Origin: Methanobacteriaceae archaeon UBA349
Lineage (GTDB): Archaea > Methanobacteriota > Methanobacteria > Methanobacteriales > Methanobacteriaceae
Assembly: GCA_002509745.1 (NCBI GenBank)
Contig: DAWK01000091.1
Coordinates: 415 to 58,958 of the forward strand
DNA: 58,544 bases
Reading direction: 5' to 3'
The translations under genes and the position numbers were made by a program. The stretch's first letter is position 1. Each line of letters starts with the position of its first letter. Of this stretch, positions 28,932 through 39,105 are shown in pieces. The notes under the pieces are model-generated. The model saw nothing but the letters and a program-made list of their open reading frames with translations. It ran no database searches and had not been told where the DNA came from.

Positions 28932-29111
28932 AAAATCCCCCAATTTACGAAAATAACAATATATTCTCCAATATTCGTAATTTAGTTAATGATATTATTT
29001 TAAAATTTATATTTCTAATTTAATTCCATTAATTTATTATTTCTATTCAATAACCTTTGTTGAATAAATTAAATCTGACTATTGTTATCTTTTTTAGTTA
29101 ATTATTTTTCA

Positions 29112-29145
29112 AACTTAATATAACCATACGGTTATATTTAATCAA
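29112..29145 (+). promoter_or_regulatory. Palindromic operator candidate over the thiN-like promoter
   Basis: ATATAACC (29118-29125) and GGTTATAT (29130-29137) form a perfect 8-base inverted repeat with a four-base spacer. The left arm overlaps a TTAATATAA TATA-like box and the right arm ends just upstream of the expected start of transcription near 29145. A repressor bound here would block TBP/TFB or polymerase. Confidence 0.45.
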
Positions 29146-29161
29146 ATAAATATTTTATATT

Positions 29162-29713
29162 ATGGAAATTGAAAACCTTAAAAGGGGACTGGAGATACTT
29201 ACTTCATCTGATGAATTTGCATTAATTGTTCCTGAAGTTAGGACCAACTTAGTAATGGCCAAAATAGATGCTAAAACTGAAAAAGATGTTGCAGGAATTC
29301 CAGGAAGGATAACTACTTTTAATGGAATTGCTTTTGCTTGTAGGGAACCTGAATTTGGAGCATCTTCTCACATGGCTCGTATGGTTTTAAATGTTAAAAA
29401 ATACGATTCGACAAAGAGAAGTGCCATTGATCTCAAGTATCACCCTCAAATAATTGAAATCTGCCAGAAACTGGGCCTTAAAGTTTCTTCTTATGATAGA
29501 ACCCATGAACCCGAGAATATTAAAAATGAAGAAGGTGGAACAATTCCCTGGGGTGTTAAGGAATCTATAAATAAAATTGGAGAGGTTCCTGATGTGATTT
29601 ATCATTTGGGGGCATGGGGTAAAGAACCTATTGTCTGTTTGCTGGCTACTGATGCAATAGAAGCTGCCAGAACCGCAGTATGTATTGCTAAGTTGTGGTT
29701 GGCTTTTGATTAA
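29162..29713 (+). CDS. Stand-alone ThiN-domain protein (thiamine-phosphate synthase-like)
   Basis: A 183-residue protein made of a single ThiN domain, the archaeal replacement for ThiE that joins the pyrimidine and thiazole halves of thiamine phosphate. The core reads VRTNLVMA, GRITTFNG, EFGASSHMARMVL and ends in ATDAIEAARTAVCIAKLW. In many archaea the domain is fused to ThiD or, in regulators (ThiR), to a DNA-binding domain; here it is alone. It could be the enzyme or a sensor. There is no Shine-Dalgarno, and the leader is probably under 20 bases. Confidence 0.8.
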   Translation: MEIENLKRGLEILTSSDEFALIVPEVRTNLVMAKIDAKTEKDVAGIPGRITTFNGIAFACREPEFGASSHMARMVLNVKKYDSTKRSAIDLKYHPQIIEICQKLGLKVSSYDRTHEPENIKNEEGGTIPWGVKESINKIGEVPDVIYHLGAWGKEPIVCLLATDAIEAARTAVCIAKLWLAFD

Positions 29714-30004
29714 ATTCGATATATTGGATTATTCTTCAAAATTTTGCAAATAATTATAAATTTCACAAAATTTTCAAATTTGCGGATTTCATATTAAGTT
29801 AACTATTCAACTTATTTTTCTTAAATGGATTGCCAGCTAGTGATAAAACAGTACCATTTAAATATTAATATTGCATAATTAAGATAATAGACTTTGATAA
29901 ATAGGTAATTAATAATTTCATAATAATTCATAATTAAATTCTATATTTTATCATTTATAGAATTCTAAATTTTAAAGATTATTTAGATTATATGAGGGAT
30001 CATA

Positions 30005-31009
30005 ATGAAGTATGATATGTATTACGAGCTTTTGGAACAGCCCAAATCATTAAAAGATACTTTAAAAGCAGAAAAATCTCAAATGTCTGAGATTTCTAGC
30101 AAAATATCTGAAATGGACCGTTTGTATTTGGTAGGATGTGGAAGCTCTTTATCAACCTGTTATTCTGCTAGAGATGCTATTAACATGGTTCATGACACAC
30201 CCGTCGAAGTTTTTACTGGCTATGAGTTTCTTTATCATAAAAAAATCGAAAATAAAAATGCAGGACTTATAGTAACTTCTCAATCTGGAGAAACTGCAGA
30301 TACTTTAGCTGCGCTTCGAAGGGCTAATGAAATTGGCCTTCCCACAGTATCCATAACCAATGAATCTGAAAGCAGTATGATGAAAGAGGCTGCAAACTCA
30401 ATTTTAACTCGATGTGGTAGGGAAAATGCAATACTGGGTACTAAAACTTATGTTACTCAGTTAATGTGTTTATATCAAATTCTTTTTGATGCTTTTGATA
30501 CTTCACAATCACCTGAGGTTTTAAAACAGCTGAAAGATCTTCCAGATATCACTGAGAAACTTATTAAATCCACGGAAAATGAAAATAAAGAACTGGCCCA
30601 GAAATTTGCACAGGAAGATATTTTTTACTGTATGGGTGGAGGGCCTAATTATGGATTGGCCTACAAATTGGCCATGACTATGCTTATGGAAGGTGCTATT
30701 AAACACGCATGTCCTCTTTATTCTGCAGAATTCCGGCACGGTCTTATTGAAAGAGTGGAAAAAAGTGTTCCTACAATCTTCTTAGATTCGGGATATCCTG
30801 GTGATGAATTAACTGAAAGAGCAATTGAATTCTGTGACAATATTGGTGCTAATAATATCGTGTTCAAAATGCAGGATTATGCAGATGTTAATTATTTATT
30901 ATCTCCATTTGTTCTGGTAGTTCCTCTGGAATGGTTTGTTTATTATCTGGCCCATTTCAATGGAGAAGATCCTGGCAGTACTCGGCATATTGGGAAAGTT
31001 AGATATTAA
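30005..31009 (+). CDS. Double-SIS sugar isomerase (GlmS isomerase-like)
   Basis: A 334-residue protein with two SIS domains, like the isomerase half of glucosamine-6-phosphate synthase but without the N-terminal glutaminase domain. Motifs include [35 protein letters not shown] and [14 protein letters not shown]. Such stand-alone proteins act as aminosugar- or fructosamine-phosphate deaminases/isomerases, or use free ammonia to make glucosamine-6-phosphate. The last would feed UDP-GlcNAc, which pseudomurein needs. GAGGGATCATA precedes the ATG. It appears monocistronic. Confidence 0.8.
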   Translation: MKYDMYYELLEQPKSLKDTLKAEKSQMSEISSKISEMDRLYLVGCGSSLSTCYSARDAINMVHDTPVEVFTGYEFLYHKKIENKNAGLIVTSQSGETADTLAALRRANEIGLPTVSITNESESSMMKEAANSILTRCGRENAILGTKTYVTQLMCLYQILFDAFDTSQSPEVLKQLKDLPDITEKLIKSTENENKELAQKFAQEDIFYCMGGGPNYGLAYKLAMTMLMEGAIKHACPLYSAEFRHGLIERVEKSVPTIFLDSGYPGDELTERAIEFCDNIGANNIVFKMQDYADVNYLLSPFVLVVPLEWFVYYLAHFNGEDPGSTRHIGKVRY

Positions 31010-31060
31010 TTTACTCAGTTTAAGCAAAATTGAGTAAAATATTTAAAATAATCTTTTTAT
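31010..31060 (+). terminator. Hairpin terminator after the SIS gene
   Basis: TTTACTCA (31010-31017) pairs with TGAGTAAA (31031-31038) right after the stop codon, followed by T-rich sequence near 31054. It probably ends the transcript or protects its 3' end. The rest of the gap to 31323 is AT-rich and empty. Confidence 0.4.
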
Positions 31061-31323
31061 TATATTTTATAATAAAAATTTTACATAATTCTTTTTTAAA
31101 AAATACTTTTTTATTTCTAAATAAAAGTAAATTTGAATAAATAATTTTTTAATATTTCTTTTGGAATGAATCTTAGAATAAATAATTTCTAGAATTAAAT
31201 CCATTTTAGCTTATTTTAAAATAAATATTAATAAAATATTAATTAATAACCATTTTTATAATCATTGTGTGATGGTTTTACAATAAAAACACTTCTAAAT
31301 GAATTGATGTGCTGAAACTAATT

Positions 31324-31806
31324 TTAATCAATTTCAACATTAAATTTCTTTTTTTTAGCTTTAGGAAGATTTATTGTTAAGACACCGTTTTCGAAGTTAG
31401 CTGAGGCCTCTTCTACAATCACATGCACGGGCAAATTAACTGATCTTAGTGCTTCTCCATATTTCCGCTCTTTTCTTAGGTAGTTGACATCTTCAACTTC
31501 TATTTTTTCCTCAAATTTAGCAATAATGGTTAAACTACTTTCAGCAAGTTCTATATTTATATCTTCTTTGTTAACCCCGGGAAGATCAGTTTTGACGGTT
31601 ATCATTTCCCCAGATTCAATAAGGTCAATATTGAGCTTAGAAGGGACTTTTTTACCATATTCTGAGATTTTATTTTCTAAATCTACTTGCATTTCTTTAA
31701 TGTTTCTAACCACATCATCAATCATTTTCTCAGTAGTAAGCTTTTTCTTTTCTACATTATCGTCATGGTTCGTGGTGCTACTTTCTAATTTTATTTTATC
31801 ATTCAC
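31324..31806 (-). CDS. hsp20: Hsp20/alpha-crystallin small heat-shock protein
   Basis: A chaperone of about 160 residues. The alpha-crystallin domain spans about residues 60-155: [19 protein letters not shown] near its start and the hallmark A-x-x-x-n-G-V-L segment [14 protein letters not shown] near its end, followed by a short basic tail. The charged N-terminal part is predicted to be helical. The GTG at 31806 is preferred because GGAGG lies six bases upstream, inside the 3' end of the nog1 gene; the TTG at 31809 is too close to that box. The genes overlap by about eight bases and are translationally coupled. Confidence 0.9.
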   Translation of the reverse strand: MNDKIKLESSTTNHDDNVEKKKLTTEKMIDDVVRNIKEMQVDLENKISEYGKKVPSKLNIDLIESGEMITVKTDLPGVNKEDINIELAESSLTIIAKFEEKIEVEDVNYLRKERKYGEALRSVNLPVHVIVEEASANFENGVLTINLPKAKKKKFNVEID

Positions 31807-32779
31807 CAAATTCCTCCAATCGAGTTATTATTTCTTTCACTCCAGTTCCATGAACTGCAGAAATTCGCAATGGATCTTCAAACTTGTCCACATACGCGTC
31901 AAGGTACTTAACATTATCAGCTAAGTCAATTTTGTTAAAAAGACATATGACTGGAGTTTTGAATACTCTTTGAATTTCCTGTAAAAGGTGATATTGGCTT
32001 CCTAATGGGTAACCACAAGTTTCTGAAGCATCGAATATGAATAAAATAACATTAGCTAAATGTTCTAATGCTACCATGGCCCTTAGTTCTATGTCATTCA
32101 TATCCAGAATGGGCCTATCTAAAAGTCCAGGAGTGTCAATAATCTGAATTTTTTTCCAATTTCTTTCTAAATGACCTATCTGGATCCCTTTAGTTGTAAA
32201 TGGATAATCAGCCACTCTAGGCTCAGCAGTGGTCAATCTACGAAGAAGAGTTGATTTTCCAACATTTGGAAAACCAGCAATTACGACTGTAGTGGCCGCA
32301 AAATCTACGGTTGGCATATTCCTTAACTTGGCCTTGGCAAAGTCAAGAAAGTCCAAGTCCTTTTCAATTTTTTTTACAACAGATGCTATTCTACCAAAAG
32401 CCTGGCTTCTTAGACTGGATGATTTATCTGGGGTAGATCTTCTTATACGAGAAGAATAATCTTTTTCTAACTGGGTTATTATGCCTATGGACCAGTTTAA
32501 AGCACCTAAAGATTGTTTCATCTGATCTACACCTACTGCTACATCTATGTAGTCCTGATAAAATTCAGGCATCTTCTCAATCTCTGGCACTCTATCTAAT
32601 ATGAGTTGGATTCTATCTCTTATGACTTGGCAGGCGGTTTGAACTCTAGTTTCTTCTATACGCTTAGATTTTAAATTTCTAGGTATTTTAGAACTTCTTA
32701 CTCTGGCAGCTGCTTTTTTAGCCCTTCTAAAACCAGTATCAAGGAGTTCATCTGGTGTGGGGACGGTTGGTATTATCAT
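31799..32779 (-). CDS. nog1: Nog1-family GTPase
   Basis: A 326-residue Obg-related GTPase of the Nog1 type, involved in large-subunit ribosome assembly. The N-terminal helical region (about residues 1-165) is the Nog1 N-domain. The G domain has GFPNVGKST (G1), TTKG (G2), DTPGLLDRP (G3) and FNKIDLAD (G4). GTGATTTC precedes the ATG. The length is normal for archaea, which lack the eukaryotic C-terminal extension. It is co-transcribed with the small heat-shock gene, an odd partner for a ribosome-assembly factor. Confidence 0.92.
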   Translation of the reverse strand: MIIPTVPTPDELLDTGFRRAKKAAARVRSSKIPRNLKSKRIEETRVQTACQVIRDRIQLILDRVPEIEKMPEFYQDYIDVAVGVDQMKQSLGALNWSIGIITQLEKDYSSRIRRSTPDKSSSLRSQAFGRIASVVKKIEKDLDFLDFAKAKLRNMPTVDFAATTVVIAGFPNVGKSTLLRRLTTAEPRVADYPFTTKGIQIGHLERNWKKIQIIDTPGLLDRPILDMNDIELRAMVALEHLANVILFIFDASETCGYPLGSQYHLLQEIQRVFKTPVICLFNKIDLADNVKYLDAYVDKFEDPLRISAVHGTGVKEIITRLEEFGE

Positions 32780-33143
32780 GAAATCACACTTTGTAAATTT
32801 ATTATAGTATTATATTTAACTGTTGAATCTATATTTTATAATTTAATATTTTTATTAGTCTTTAAATCCGATTTAGCTTTTATAATCCGTTTTATAATTA
32901 AATCTCTAAGATTAAAAACCTCTAAGATTAATCTACTAAAATCAGTTTATTAAAAGCTTTATGAGAATAATTAAGAATATTTTTATAATTTTGAAGTTAT
33001 TATAAAAGTTAGCTGTAAAAATTCATAAAAACACGTCATTAAAAGTATTTCATTTATAAGTTATGTACTGAGTATATTAATAATTTTGTATTAAAAATAA
33101 ATTCTGTCATTAATTTGTTTCTTTTTAATGTAATTTTGAATTA
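32780..33143. other. AT-rich gap
   Basis: No gene, hairpin with U-tract or strong repeat was recognised. It holds the promoter region of nog1-hsp20 and the 3' end of the AMMECR1 gene, both on the reverse strand. Confidence 0.3.
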
Positions 33144-33725
33144 TTATTTTTCATGGAATATTTGTGCCTGAAAATTGAATATTTGTGTATCTGCACCATA
33201 CCAGCAGTCAGATGGTAGGCCTGCTTTCATACAAGTATTGCATAAAAACTCTTCTTCATCCCAATTCCACTCCACTGGAACTTGAGGCAAGAGAAGGCCT
33301 TTATAAAAGTTTTTTTCTACAATTAAACCATCTACTCCCACTTTAATTTTTTTGAGATAATCCTTTGGATTTTCGACTTCTACCAGTTTTGGTTTACTTA
33401 AAACACTAATTTCCAGGCCTATTTCACTCATTTCTGACTCTTTAACTGGGGGAAAACGAGGATCTGAACTTGCTGCAGAAATAGCAACTTCAATAACTGC
33501 ATTTACCAGCGGTTTAATTGGTTCACAGTATCCTATGCATCCTCTTAATTCACTTTTTCCTCTATCAATGCCCTTTTTATTTAATGTTACAAAAGCACCC
33601 ATAGTTTCTTTTAATGATTCTGGCGTCTTTGTAGGTGGTGAAATAATTTTTTTATTTTTAATATAGCTGTTAATTGATTTTCTGGCCAATTTAAGTAAAA
33701 ATTCTCCTTCTTCCTCCGAAAGCAT
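33144..33725 (-). CDS. AMMECR1-domain protein
   Basis: A 193-residue AMMECR1-family protein with the invariant [10 protein letters not shown] motif near residue 60, [19 protein letters not shown], and the conserved C-terminal [15 protein letters not shown] segment. The family is nearly universal in archaea and eukaryotes and its biochemical role is unsettled. Its ATG directly follows the TldD stop codon, with no spacer and in the same frame, so its ribosome-binding site lies inside tldD and translation is probably coupled. Confidence 0.92.
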   Translation of the reverse strand: MLSEEEGEFLLKLARKSINSYIKNKKIISPPTKTPESLKETMGAFVTLNKKGIDRGKSELRGCIGYCEPIKPLVNAVIEVAISAASSDPRFPPVKESEMSEIGLEISVLSKPKLVEVENPKDYLKKIKVGVDGLIVEKNFYKGLLLPQVPVEWNWDEEEFLCNTCMKAGLPSDCWYGADTQIFNFQAQIFHEK

Positions 33726-35099
33726 TTACATGGAACCCCCTACTATGGCATCAATAATCCTTACGTGCGGGCCACCATCTCCCACTGGAGCAGTCTGGCC
33801 GGATTTTCCACAGAATCCCATGCTCATTTTAAAGTCAGATCCGACACCATTAACCTTTTTCAAGGTTTCCATAATATCTCCGGATAGTGAAACATCTCTT
33901 AATGGAGTTTTTATTTCCCCATTTTCAATTTTAAATGATTCAGCTGCATTGAACTGGAATATTCCTTTTCCAGTATCGACTTGTCCTCCGCGAGAACCTT
34001 TAAGATAAATTCCATCATTTATATCTTCTATAAGTTCATCAAATTTCAATTCACCTGGTTTAAGGTAGGTATTACTCATTCGAACTATAGGTTGCTCACT
34101 GATTATGGACCTGGCATTTCCTGAAGATTCGATATTTAACTTAGATGCTGTTTCTCTAGAACTTAAAAGAGATTTGAGAATTCCGTTTTCCACTAGGACA
34201 TTTTCTTTTGTTTTTGTTCCTTCTGCATCATAGGCATAATATCCAAATGCGTCCATACTGGCATCATCAATTATAGTTACCATATCGGATCCTATTTGAC
34301 TTCCCATTTTGTCTTTTAATATCGAATCATTTTGTAATATTAAATCTGCTTCAGCAGCATGGCCCAATGCTTCATGAATAAATACTCCGGTTAATTCACA
34401 ATCCGTTACTACTGGGAACTTTCCAGATGGTGCTTTTTCTGCTGAAAGCAATCGAACGGCTTTTTCACCAATTTTTCTACCGAATTTTTCAATGTCAGCA
34501 TTTTTTAATACTTCAAATCCTTTAGAACCACCCATACTCCCATGGCCAAACTGAATAACTTCTCCATCAGCAGCTACGGCATTTAAGAACATACCTACTC
34601 TGGATTCTTCCATGGTTACTTTAGAACCTTCTGAACTTAAAAAAACACTGTTACTTTCACTATCAACATAGTTTACAGTCGTACTAACTACTTGATCAAC
34701 CGTAGCTGATTGATTGGCTTCTTTGATAATTTCCTTTTTTTCTTCAGTTGAAACATCAGCAGGTTTTATTTTGGCCGAAGATTTTACATTATCAATAGCA
34801 GCATCAGATTTAGTTAATTGAACATCGCTTTTAAGAGATTTGGATAATTTAAGAGCATATTCTCCTATTTCACCTAATTTTGAAAGGTCTGTTGTAAAAG
34901 CAAATCCCCATGCTCCTCCATTAAGAACCCTAACTCGACCCCCATGGTCAAATCCAGATTTTATTTCTTGAACTTTACCATCTTTCATTAAAATTGAGGT
35001 GCTGTTGCCACTACCTGCACGTATATCAACGTAATCGACTTTATTTTCTAAATCGCGGATTATTTTTTTAAATGAATCTAAATCAAGAGTATTTTTCAT
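33726..35099 (-). CDS. tldD: TldD-family metalloprotease
   Basis: A 457-residue TldD/PmbA-type metallopeptidase. The zinc site is [17 protein letters not shown] (HExxxH), with the characteristic C-terminal [19 protein letters not shown] and [15 protein letters not shown] regions. TldD normally forms a heterodimer with TldE/PmbA, and only TldD carries the metal; no partner is in this window. Bacterial TldD/E trims peptides such as microcin precursors; the archaeal substrates are unknown. GGGGATATTA precedes the ATG. Confidence 0.92.
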   Translation of the reverse strand: MKNTLDLDSFKKIIRDLENKVDYVDIRAGSGNSTSILMKDGKVQEIKSGFDHGGRVRVLNGGAWGFAFTTDLSKLGEIGEYALKLSKSLKSDVQLTKSDAAIDNVKSSAKIKPADVSTEEKKEIIKEANQSATVDQVVSTTVNYVDSESNSVFLSSEGSKVTMEESRVGMFLNAVAADGEVIQFGHGSMGGSKGFEVLKNADIEKFGRKIGEKAVRLLSAEKAPSGKFPVVTDCELTGVFIHEALGHAAEADLILQNDSILKDKMGSQIGSDMVTIIDDASMDAFGYYAYDAEGTKTKENVLVENGILKSLLSSRETASKLNIESSGNARSIISEQPIVRMSNTYLKPGELKFDELIEDINDGIYLKGSRGGQVDTGKGIFQFNAAESFKIENGEIKTPLRDVSLSGDIMETLKKVNGVGSDFKMSMGFCGKSGQTAPVGDGGPHVRIIDAIVGGSM

Positions 35100-35181
35100 T
35101 AATATCCCCTTTTCCTACATAATCATATAAATTTTAATATTTAATAAAATTTTTTTAATATTCTTGTAAATCAATTAATTT

Positions 35182-35218
35182 CCCATAAAATTTATCCCAT
35201 AAAATTTTATTGTATGGG
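35182..35218. repeat. Three CCCATA-type repeats in a divergent promoter region
   Basis: CCCATAAAATTTAT (35182-35195) is directly followed by CCCATAAAATTTTAT (35196-35210), and TATGGG (35213-35218) is an inverted copy of the CCCATA core. The cluster lies between tldD and the divergent homocysteine gene and could be a regulator site. Confidence 0.35.
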
Positions 35219-35374
35219 TATTGATAGTTTTATTTTATTATAATAACTTTATCATATCAATTTATTTAAATATATATCAATTATAAAGTAAAATATATTT
35301 ATGATAAACTATTAAATAATTAAAGTTTGCATTTATTTCTTTTAATTTTACTTATTAAAGCACCAGGTGGTAAT

Positions 35375-36931
35375 TTGAAAACAATTCAGGAGATAAACCA
35401 AAAAATAAAGAACGGCGACGCAGTTGTGGTAACTGCAGATGAAATGACGAGTATTGTCGCCCAGAATGGGGCCCAGAAGGCGGCTGAAGAAATTGATGTG
35501 GTCACGACCGGTACATTTGGTGCTATGTGTTCTTCTGGTGCTTTCTTAAATTTCGGACATTCTGATCCACCAATTAAAATGTCTAAAACATTCCTTAATG
35601 GGGTTGAAGCATATTCTGGTCTGGCTTCTGTGGATGCTTATTTAGGGGCGGCCCAGCCAAGCCAAAATCCAGACATTGGTTTTGATTACGGTGGATCTCA
35701 TGTTATAGAGGATTTAATCCGTGGAAAAGAAGTGGAACTTATAGCTGATGCCTATGGCACGGACTGTTATCCATTGAAAAGAGTAGAAACTTCCATAAAT
35801 TTGGATAAAATTAATCAAGCAACCATGGTAAATCCGAGGAATTGCTATCAAAACTATGCAGTAGCCATAAATTCTACTGATGAAACTCTTTATACTTATA
35901 TGGGCACATTACTTCCTAAATTTGGAAATGTAACCTATTCCAGTGCCGGAACGCTTTCTCCACTTATTAACGATCCTTATTTCAATACAATAGGGATGGG
36001 CACTAAAATATTCTTGGGCGGTGCTGAAGGATATATCCTATCTGAAGGTACTCAACATTCTACCGAAAATGAAAGACGAAATGGAGTGCCGGTAAGTGCA
36101 TCGGGTACTTTAATGCTCCAGGGTGACATGAAGAAAATGAATCCGAAATACATTCGGGGCGCTACTATGCCTAAGTATGGTCCTACGCTTTATGTAGGGG
36201 CAGGAATACCTATACCTATTTTAAATGAGGAAGTTGCGGCTAGAACTGCTATTAGTGATGAAGAAATAATCTGTAAAATTATAGATTATGGTGTTCCTCG
36301 TCGAAGCAGGCCAGTAATAAGAGAAACTAATTATAAAGAACTAAAAACTGGTAAAATTGAAATTGATGGAATTGATGTTCCGACTTCTCCACTTTCATCA
36401 TATAAACTGGCCAAAATGGTGGCGGTGGAATTGAAAGAATGGATAGAAAAAGGAGATTTCTTGCTGACAAATCCGGTAAGGCCATTGTCTTCCAAGGGAA
36501 ACATAGTTAAACCTCTGGAAATAAGTAAACCGTCTGTCATGGTTAAAGATATTGAAAGTAAACCAGTTATCATGGCCTATCCTGGCGAAAAGATAAATGA
36601 TGTAGCCAAAAAATTAGTGGACAATAATATTAATCACTTGCCAGTTGTAGATAATGATGGAAAATTAAAGGGTATTGTAACTTCCTGGGACATTGCTGAT
36701 GGTGTGGCCAAAGGGAAATCAAAACTGGATGAATTAATGACCCGAAAGGTTATTATTGCCCGTGAAGATGAATCTGTGGATATAATTGCCCGTAGAATTG
36801 ATAAAAATAATATTTCTGGCCTACCTATTGTTGATAAGGAAAATATTGTTAAGGGAATGATCACGGCTGAAGATATTTCTCGATTGATTGGAGAAAATTT
36901 AAAAGATGAAAATGGGGGAGAGTCAATATGA
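35375..36931 (+). CDS. Homocysteine biosynthesis protein (COG1900/DUF39) with CBS pair
   Basis: A 518-residue protein. Residues 1 to about 375 match the DUF39 family, shown in Methanosarcina acetivorans (MA1821) to be needed for homocysteine formation from aspartate semialdehyde and sulfide by a route without acetylhomoserine. Conserved stretches include [20 protein letters not shown]. Two CBS domains fill the C-terminus ([20 protein letters not shown] ... [16 protein letters not shown]) and may sense an adenosyl ligand. The start is the TTG at 35375, with GGTGG just upstream; the longer frame to 35327 has no ribosome-binding site. It overlaps the ferredoxin gene by four bases. Confidence 0.88.
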   Translation: MKTIQEINQKIKNGDAVVVTADEMTSIVAQNGAQKAAEEIDVVTTGTFGAMCSSGAFLNFGHSDPPIKMSKTFLNGVEAYSGLASVDAYLGAAQPSQNPDIGFDYGGSHVIEDLIRGKEVELIADAYGTDCYPLKRVETSINLDKINQATMVNPRNCYQNYAVAINSTDETLYTYMGTLLPKFGNVTYSSAGTLSPLINDPYFNTIGMGTKIFLGGAEGYILSEGTQHSTENERRNGVPVSASGTLMLQGDMKKMNPKYIRGATMPKYGPTLYVGAGIPIPILNEEVAARTAISDEEIICKIIDYGVPRRSRPVIRETNYKELKTGKIEIDGIDVPTSPLSSYKLAKMVAVELKEWIEKGDFLLTNPVRPLSSKGNIVKPLEISKPSVMVKDIESKPVIMAYPGEKINDVAKKLVDNNINHLPVVDNDGKLKGIVTSWDIADGVAKGKSKLDELMTRKVIIAREDESVDIIARRIDKNNISGLPIVDKENIVKGMITAEDISRLIGENLKDENGGESI

Positions 36932-37314
36932 AATCATGGTTAAGATTTTTACCCACTATTGTAAACAAAGCTATAATGTCTGATGCTATTAAGATATATG
37001 ACATCGATTTTAACATTTTAAGAGCTCATATTAATCCTCGGGGTGGAAAAATGCTGGTAGAAATCAGTGGGCCTCAGGAAAATGAATGTATTCAATATAT
37101 GGAAGAACAAGGTATTGAAGTAATTCCTATAATGAGGGTAGTTCAAAAGGACTCAGAAAAATGTGTGGATTGTGGGGCATGTGTTTCCCTGTGCCCGGTG
37201 AAGGCTATATGTATCCAGGATGATTGGGAGGTGGAAATTGACAATCAAAAATGTATTGGTTGTGGTTTCTGTGTTAATTCCTGTCCAACCAAAGCTATCA
37301 GCTTAATGGAATGA
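36928..37314 (+). CDS. NIL-domain / 2x[4Fe-4S] ferredoxin, partner of the homocysteine protein
   Basis: A 128-residue protein. An N-terminal NIL-like domain (about residues 20-70, [19 protein letters not shown]) precedes two complete [4Fe-4S] motifs: [15 protein letters not shown] and [15 protein letters not shown]. It matches the MA1822-type partner of the DUF39 homocysteine protein and probably supplies electrons or sulfur for that reaction. The ATG overlaps the upstream stop (ATGA), so the two are made together. Confidence 0.92.
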   Translation: MKSWLRFLPTIVNKAIMSDAIKIYDIDFNILRAHINPRGGKMLVEISGPQENECIQYMEEQGIEVIPIMRVVQKDSEKCVDCGACVSLCPVKAICIQDDWEVEIDNQKCIGCGFCVNSCPTKAISLME

Positions 37315-37553
37315 ATTAAAATTCTTTTTCATTAATTCTTATTTTAGCTTTTAATTACCTTTTTTTATATGCTTTTTTAAATAAAATTAATTAAAAATTA
37401 TTTAATTACTAATTCCATAGATAGAATTAAATTGGAAATATAATTTATTGATATTTAATTAAAATTAAACAATATTTTAATTAATAGACTTATAAATTTA
37501 AATTATATTTATCCTGGATAAAATGAGTTCAAATAAATTTAAAGGTGGTTTTA

Positions 37554-38762
37554 ATGGTTATTGTAGTAGGGTCTGGTGCTGGTGGAGCAACGGTGGCCCG
37601 AGAACTGGCCTTAGCAGGAATTCAAGTAAAAATTATTGAAAAAGGTCCAGTTATTCAATCTAAAAAAGCTTTTAATTATTATGATCCTTCTGAAGAAGGG
37701 ATAGATCTTCTAAAAACGTCCTGTGTTGGAGGATCCACATTAGTAGCTGTTGGAAATGGGGTTAGAGTTCTTGAAAATGAATTAAAAAATATGGGTCTGG
37801 ATATTTCTCTAGAGCTTGACGAAATTGAAGAAGATCTTGAAATTGGTCCAATGCCCGATTCTCACATAGGAGATGGAACCAAATTACTCATGGAATCAGC
37901 CAAATCAATGGGTTTAAATATCCAAAAAATGCCTAAATTTATTAGAAGTAAAGATTGTAGTCCTTGTGGCCGATGTTCGTTTGGTTGTCCAAAAAATGCT
38001 AAATGGTCTGCTGCGGACTTTGTTTTGGAGGCTCAACAAGCTGGTGCGGAAATAATATCGGAAACTGAAGTTACAGGGCTTATTGTGGAAAATGGACGGA
38101 TAATTGGAGTTAAAGCATTACAAAATTCTGAAGAAATCAACTTCCTATCAGAAATCGTAATTTTATCTTTGGGTGGTATTGAAACTCCCAGATTGCTTCA
38201 AAAAGCTGGAATTGAAGCAGGAGAAAACTTTTTCATGGATACATTCATCACTGTAGGTGGCTTACTTGAAAACATAGGGTTTAAAGATGAAGTACAGATG
38301 AATGCACTTATTATTAAGGAGAATTTTATTTTAGGCCCTCATTTTTCCACTTTTTTATCTGCACAATTGAAAGAAAAAGGCGCCACTGACAAAGATATTT
38401 TAGGCTTTATGGTTAAAATTGGAGATGAATCATCAGGTTATGTAGGTCCAGATCGTATTGTTAAAAATAATACTCTAAGAGATGTTCGTTTTTTAGCTGA
38501 AGGTGCAGCACTGGCAGGCGCTATTTTAGTTGAAGCCGGAGTTAATCCGGATACAATCATTTCAACCCATCCTAGGGGTGCACATCCTGGTGGAACTGCA
38601 GCTATAGGGGACGTGGTCAATGAAAATTTGGAAACTCCTATAAAAAATCTTTTCGTGGCTGATGCTAGTGTTCTACCTACTGCACCGGGTGCTCCCCCGT
38701 TACTAACTATAATGGCACTTTCAAAAAGACTAGCTAAACATGTAATTTCAGAATATAACTAA
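37554..38762 (+). CDS. GMC-type FAD oxidoreductase with a 4Fe-4S motif
   Basis: A 402-residue flavoprotein. The FAD-binding Rossmann motif is at the very start (VIVVGSGAGGATVARELA), and the GMC-type C-terminal region contains HPRGAHPGGTAAIGDVV and LFVADASVLPTAPGAPPLLT. Cysteines 135, 138, 141 and 145 form CxxCxxCxxxCP, a classic [4Fe-4S] ligand set inserted in the substrate domain. The enzyme should use FAD and a cluster rather than oxygen; its substrate is unknown. I use the ATG at 37554, with GGTGG upstream. It follows the homocysteine operon after a 239-base gap. Confidence 0.8.
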   Translation: MVIVVGSGAGGATVARELALAGIQVKIIEKGPVIQSKKAFNYYDPSEEGIDLLKTSCVGGSTLVAVGNGVRVLENELKNMGLDISLELDEIEEDLEIGPMPDSHIGDGTKLLMESAKSMGLNIQKMPKFIRSKDCSPCGRCSFGCPKNAKWSAADFVLEAQQAGAEIISETEVTGLIVENGRIIGVKALQNSEEINFLSEIVILSLGGIETPRLLQKAGIEAGENFFMDTFITVGGLLENIGFKDEVQMNALIIKENFILGPHFSTFLSAQLKEKGATDKDILGFMVKIGDESSGYVGPDRIVKNNTLRDVRFLAEGAALAGAILVEAGVNPDTIISTHPRGAHPGGTAAIGDVVNENLETPIKNLFVADASVLPTAPGAPPLLTIMALSKRLAKHVISEYN

Positions 38763-39105
38763 ATTAAGGTCTTTGAAACTCAAATAAAGCTTATTTTATC
38801 ATATATTCTTTTTATTTCTTTTTTTTGATTAAAAACATGCCCAAAAAAATATAAATTAATATATGGCTCTATTTTAGAACTAATTTTATTTAAATATTAT
38901 TATCCGACTCTTCAATTTCAATTCAAAGTACTTAAAATCATTTTTCACTTTCACAAGATTTATATAAACATTTATATAAAATCAAAATTAGCCTTTATTT
39001 GACCTTTTTTACAAATTTATGGCTTAAAATATGTTTATTAAATAATGAAATAATAGGCAATAAAATATTAGTGATTTTACCAAAAGTAAATTACAAGGTG
39101 AAAAA
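38763..39105. other. AT-rich gap with tandem TATA boxes
   Basis: The left part holds poly-T runs that probably end the oxidoreductase transcript (around 38808-38827). The right part holds two identical TTTATATAAA boxes (38959-38968 and 38971-38980), 12 bases apart, which are candidate promoters for the secreted hydrolase gene and predict a leader of about 110-120 bases. Confidence 0.45.
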
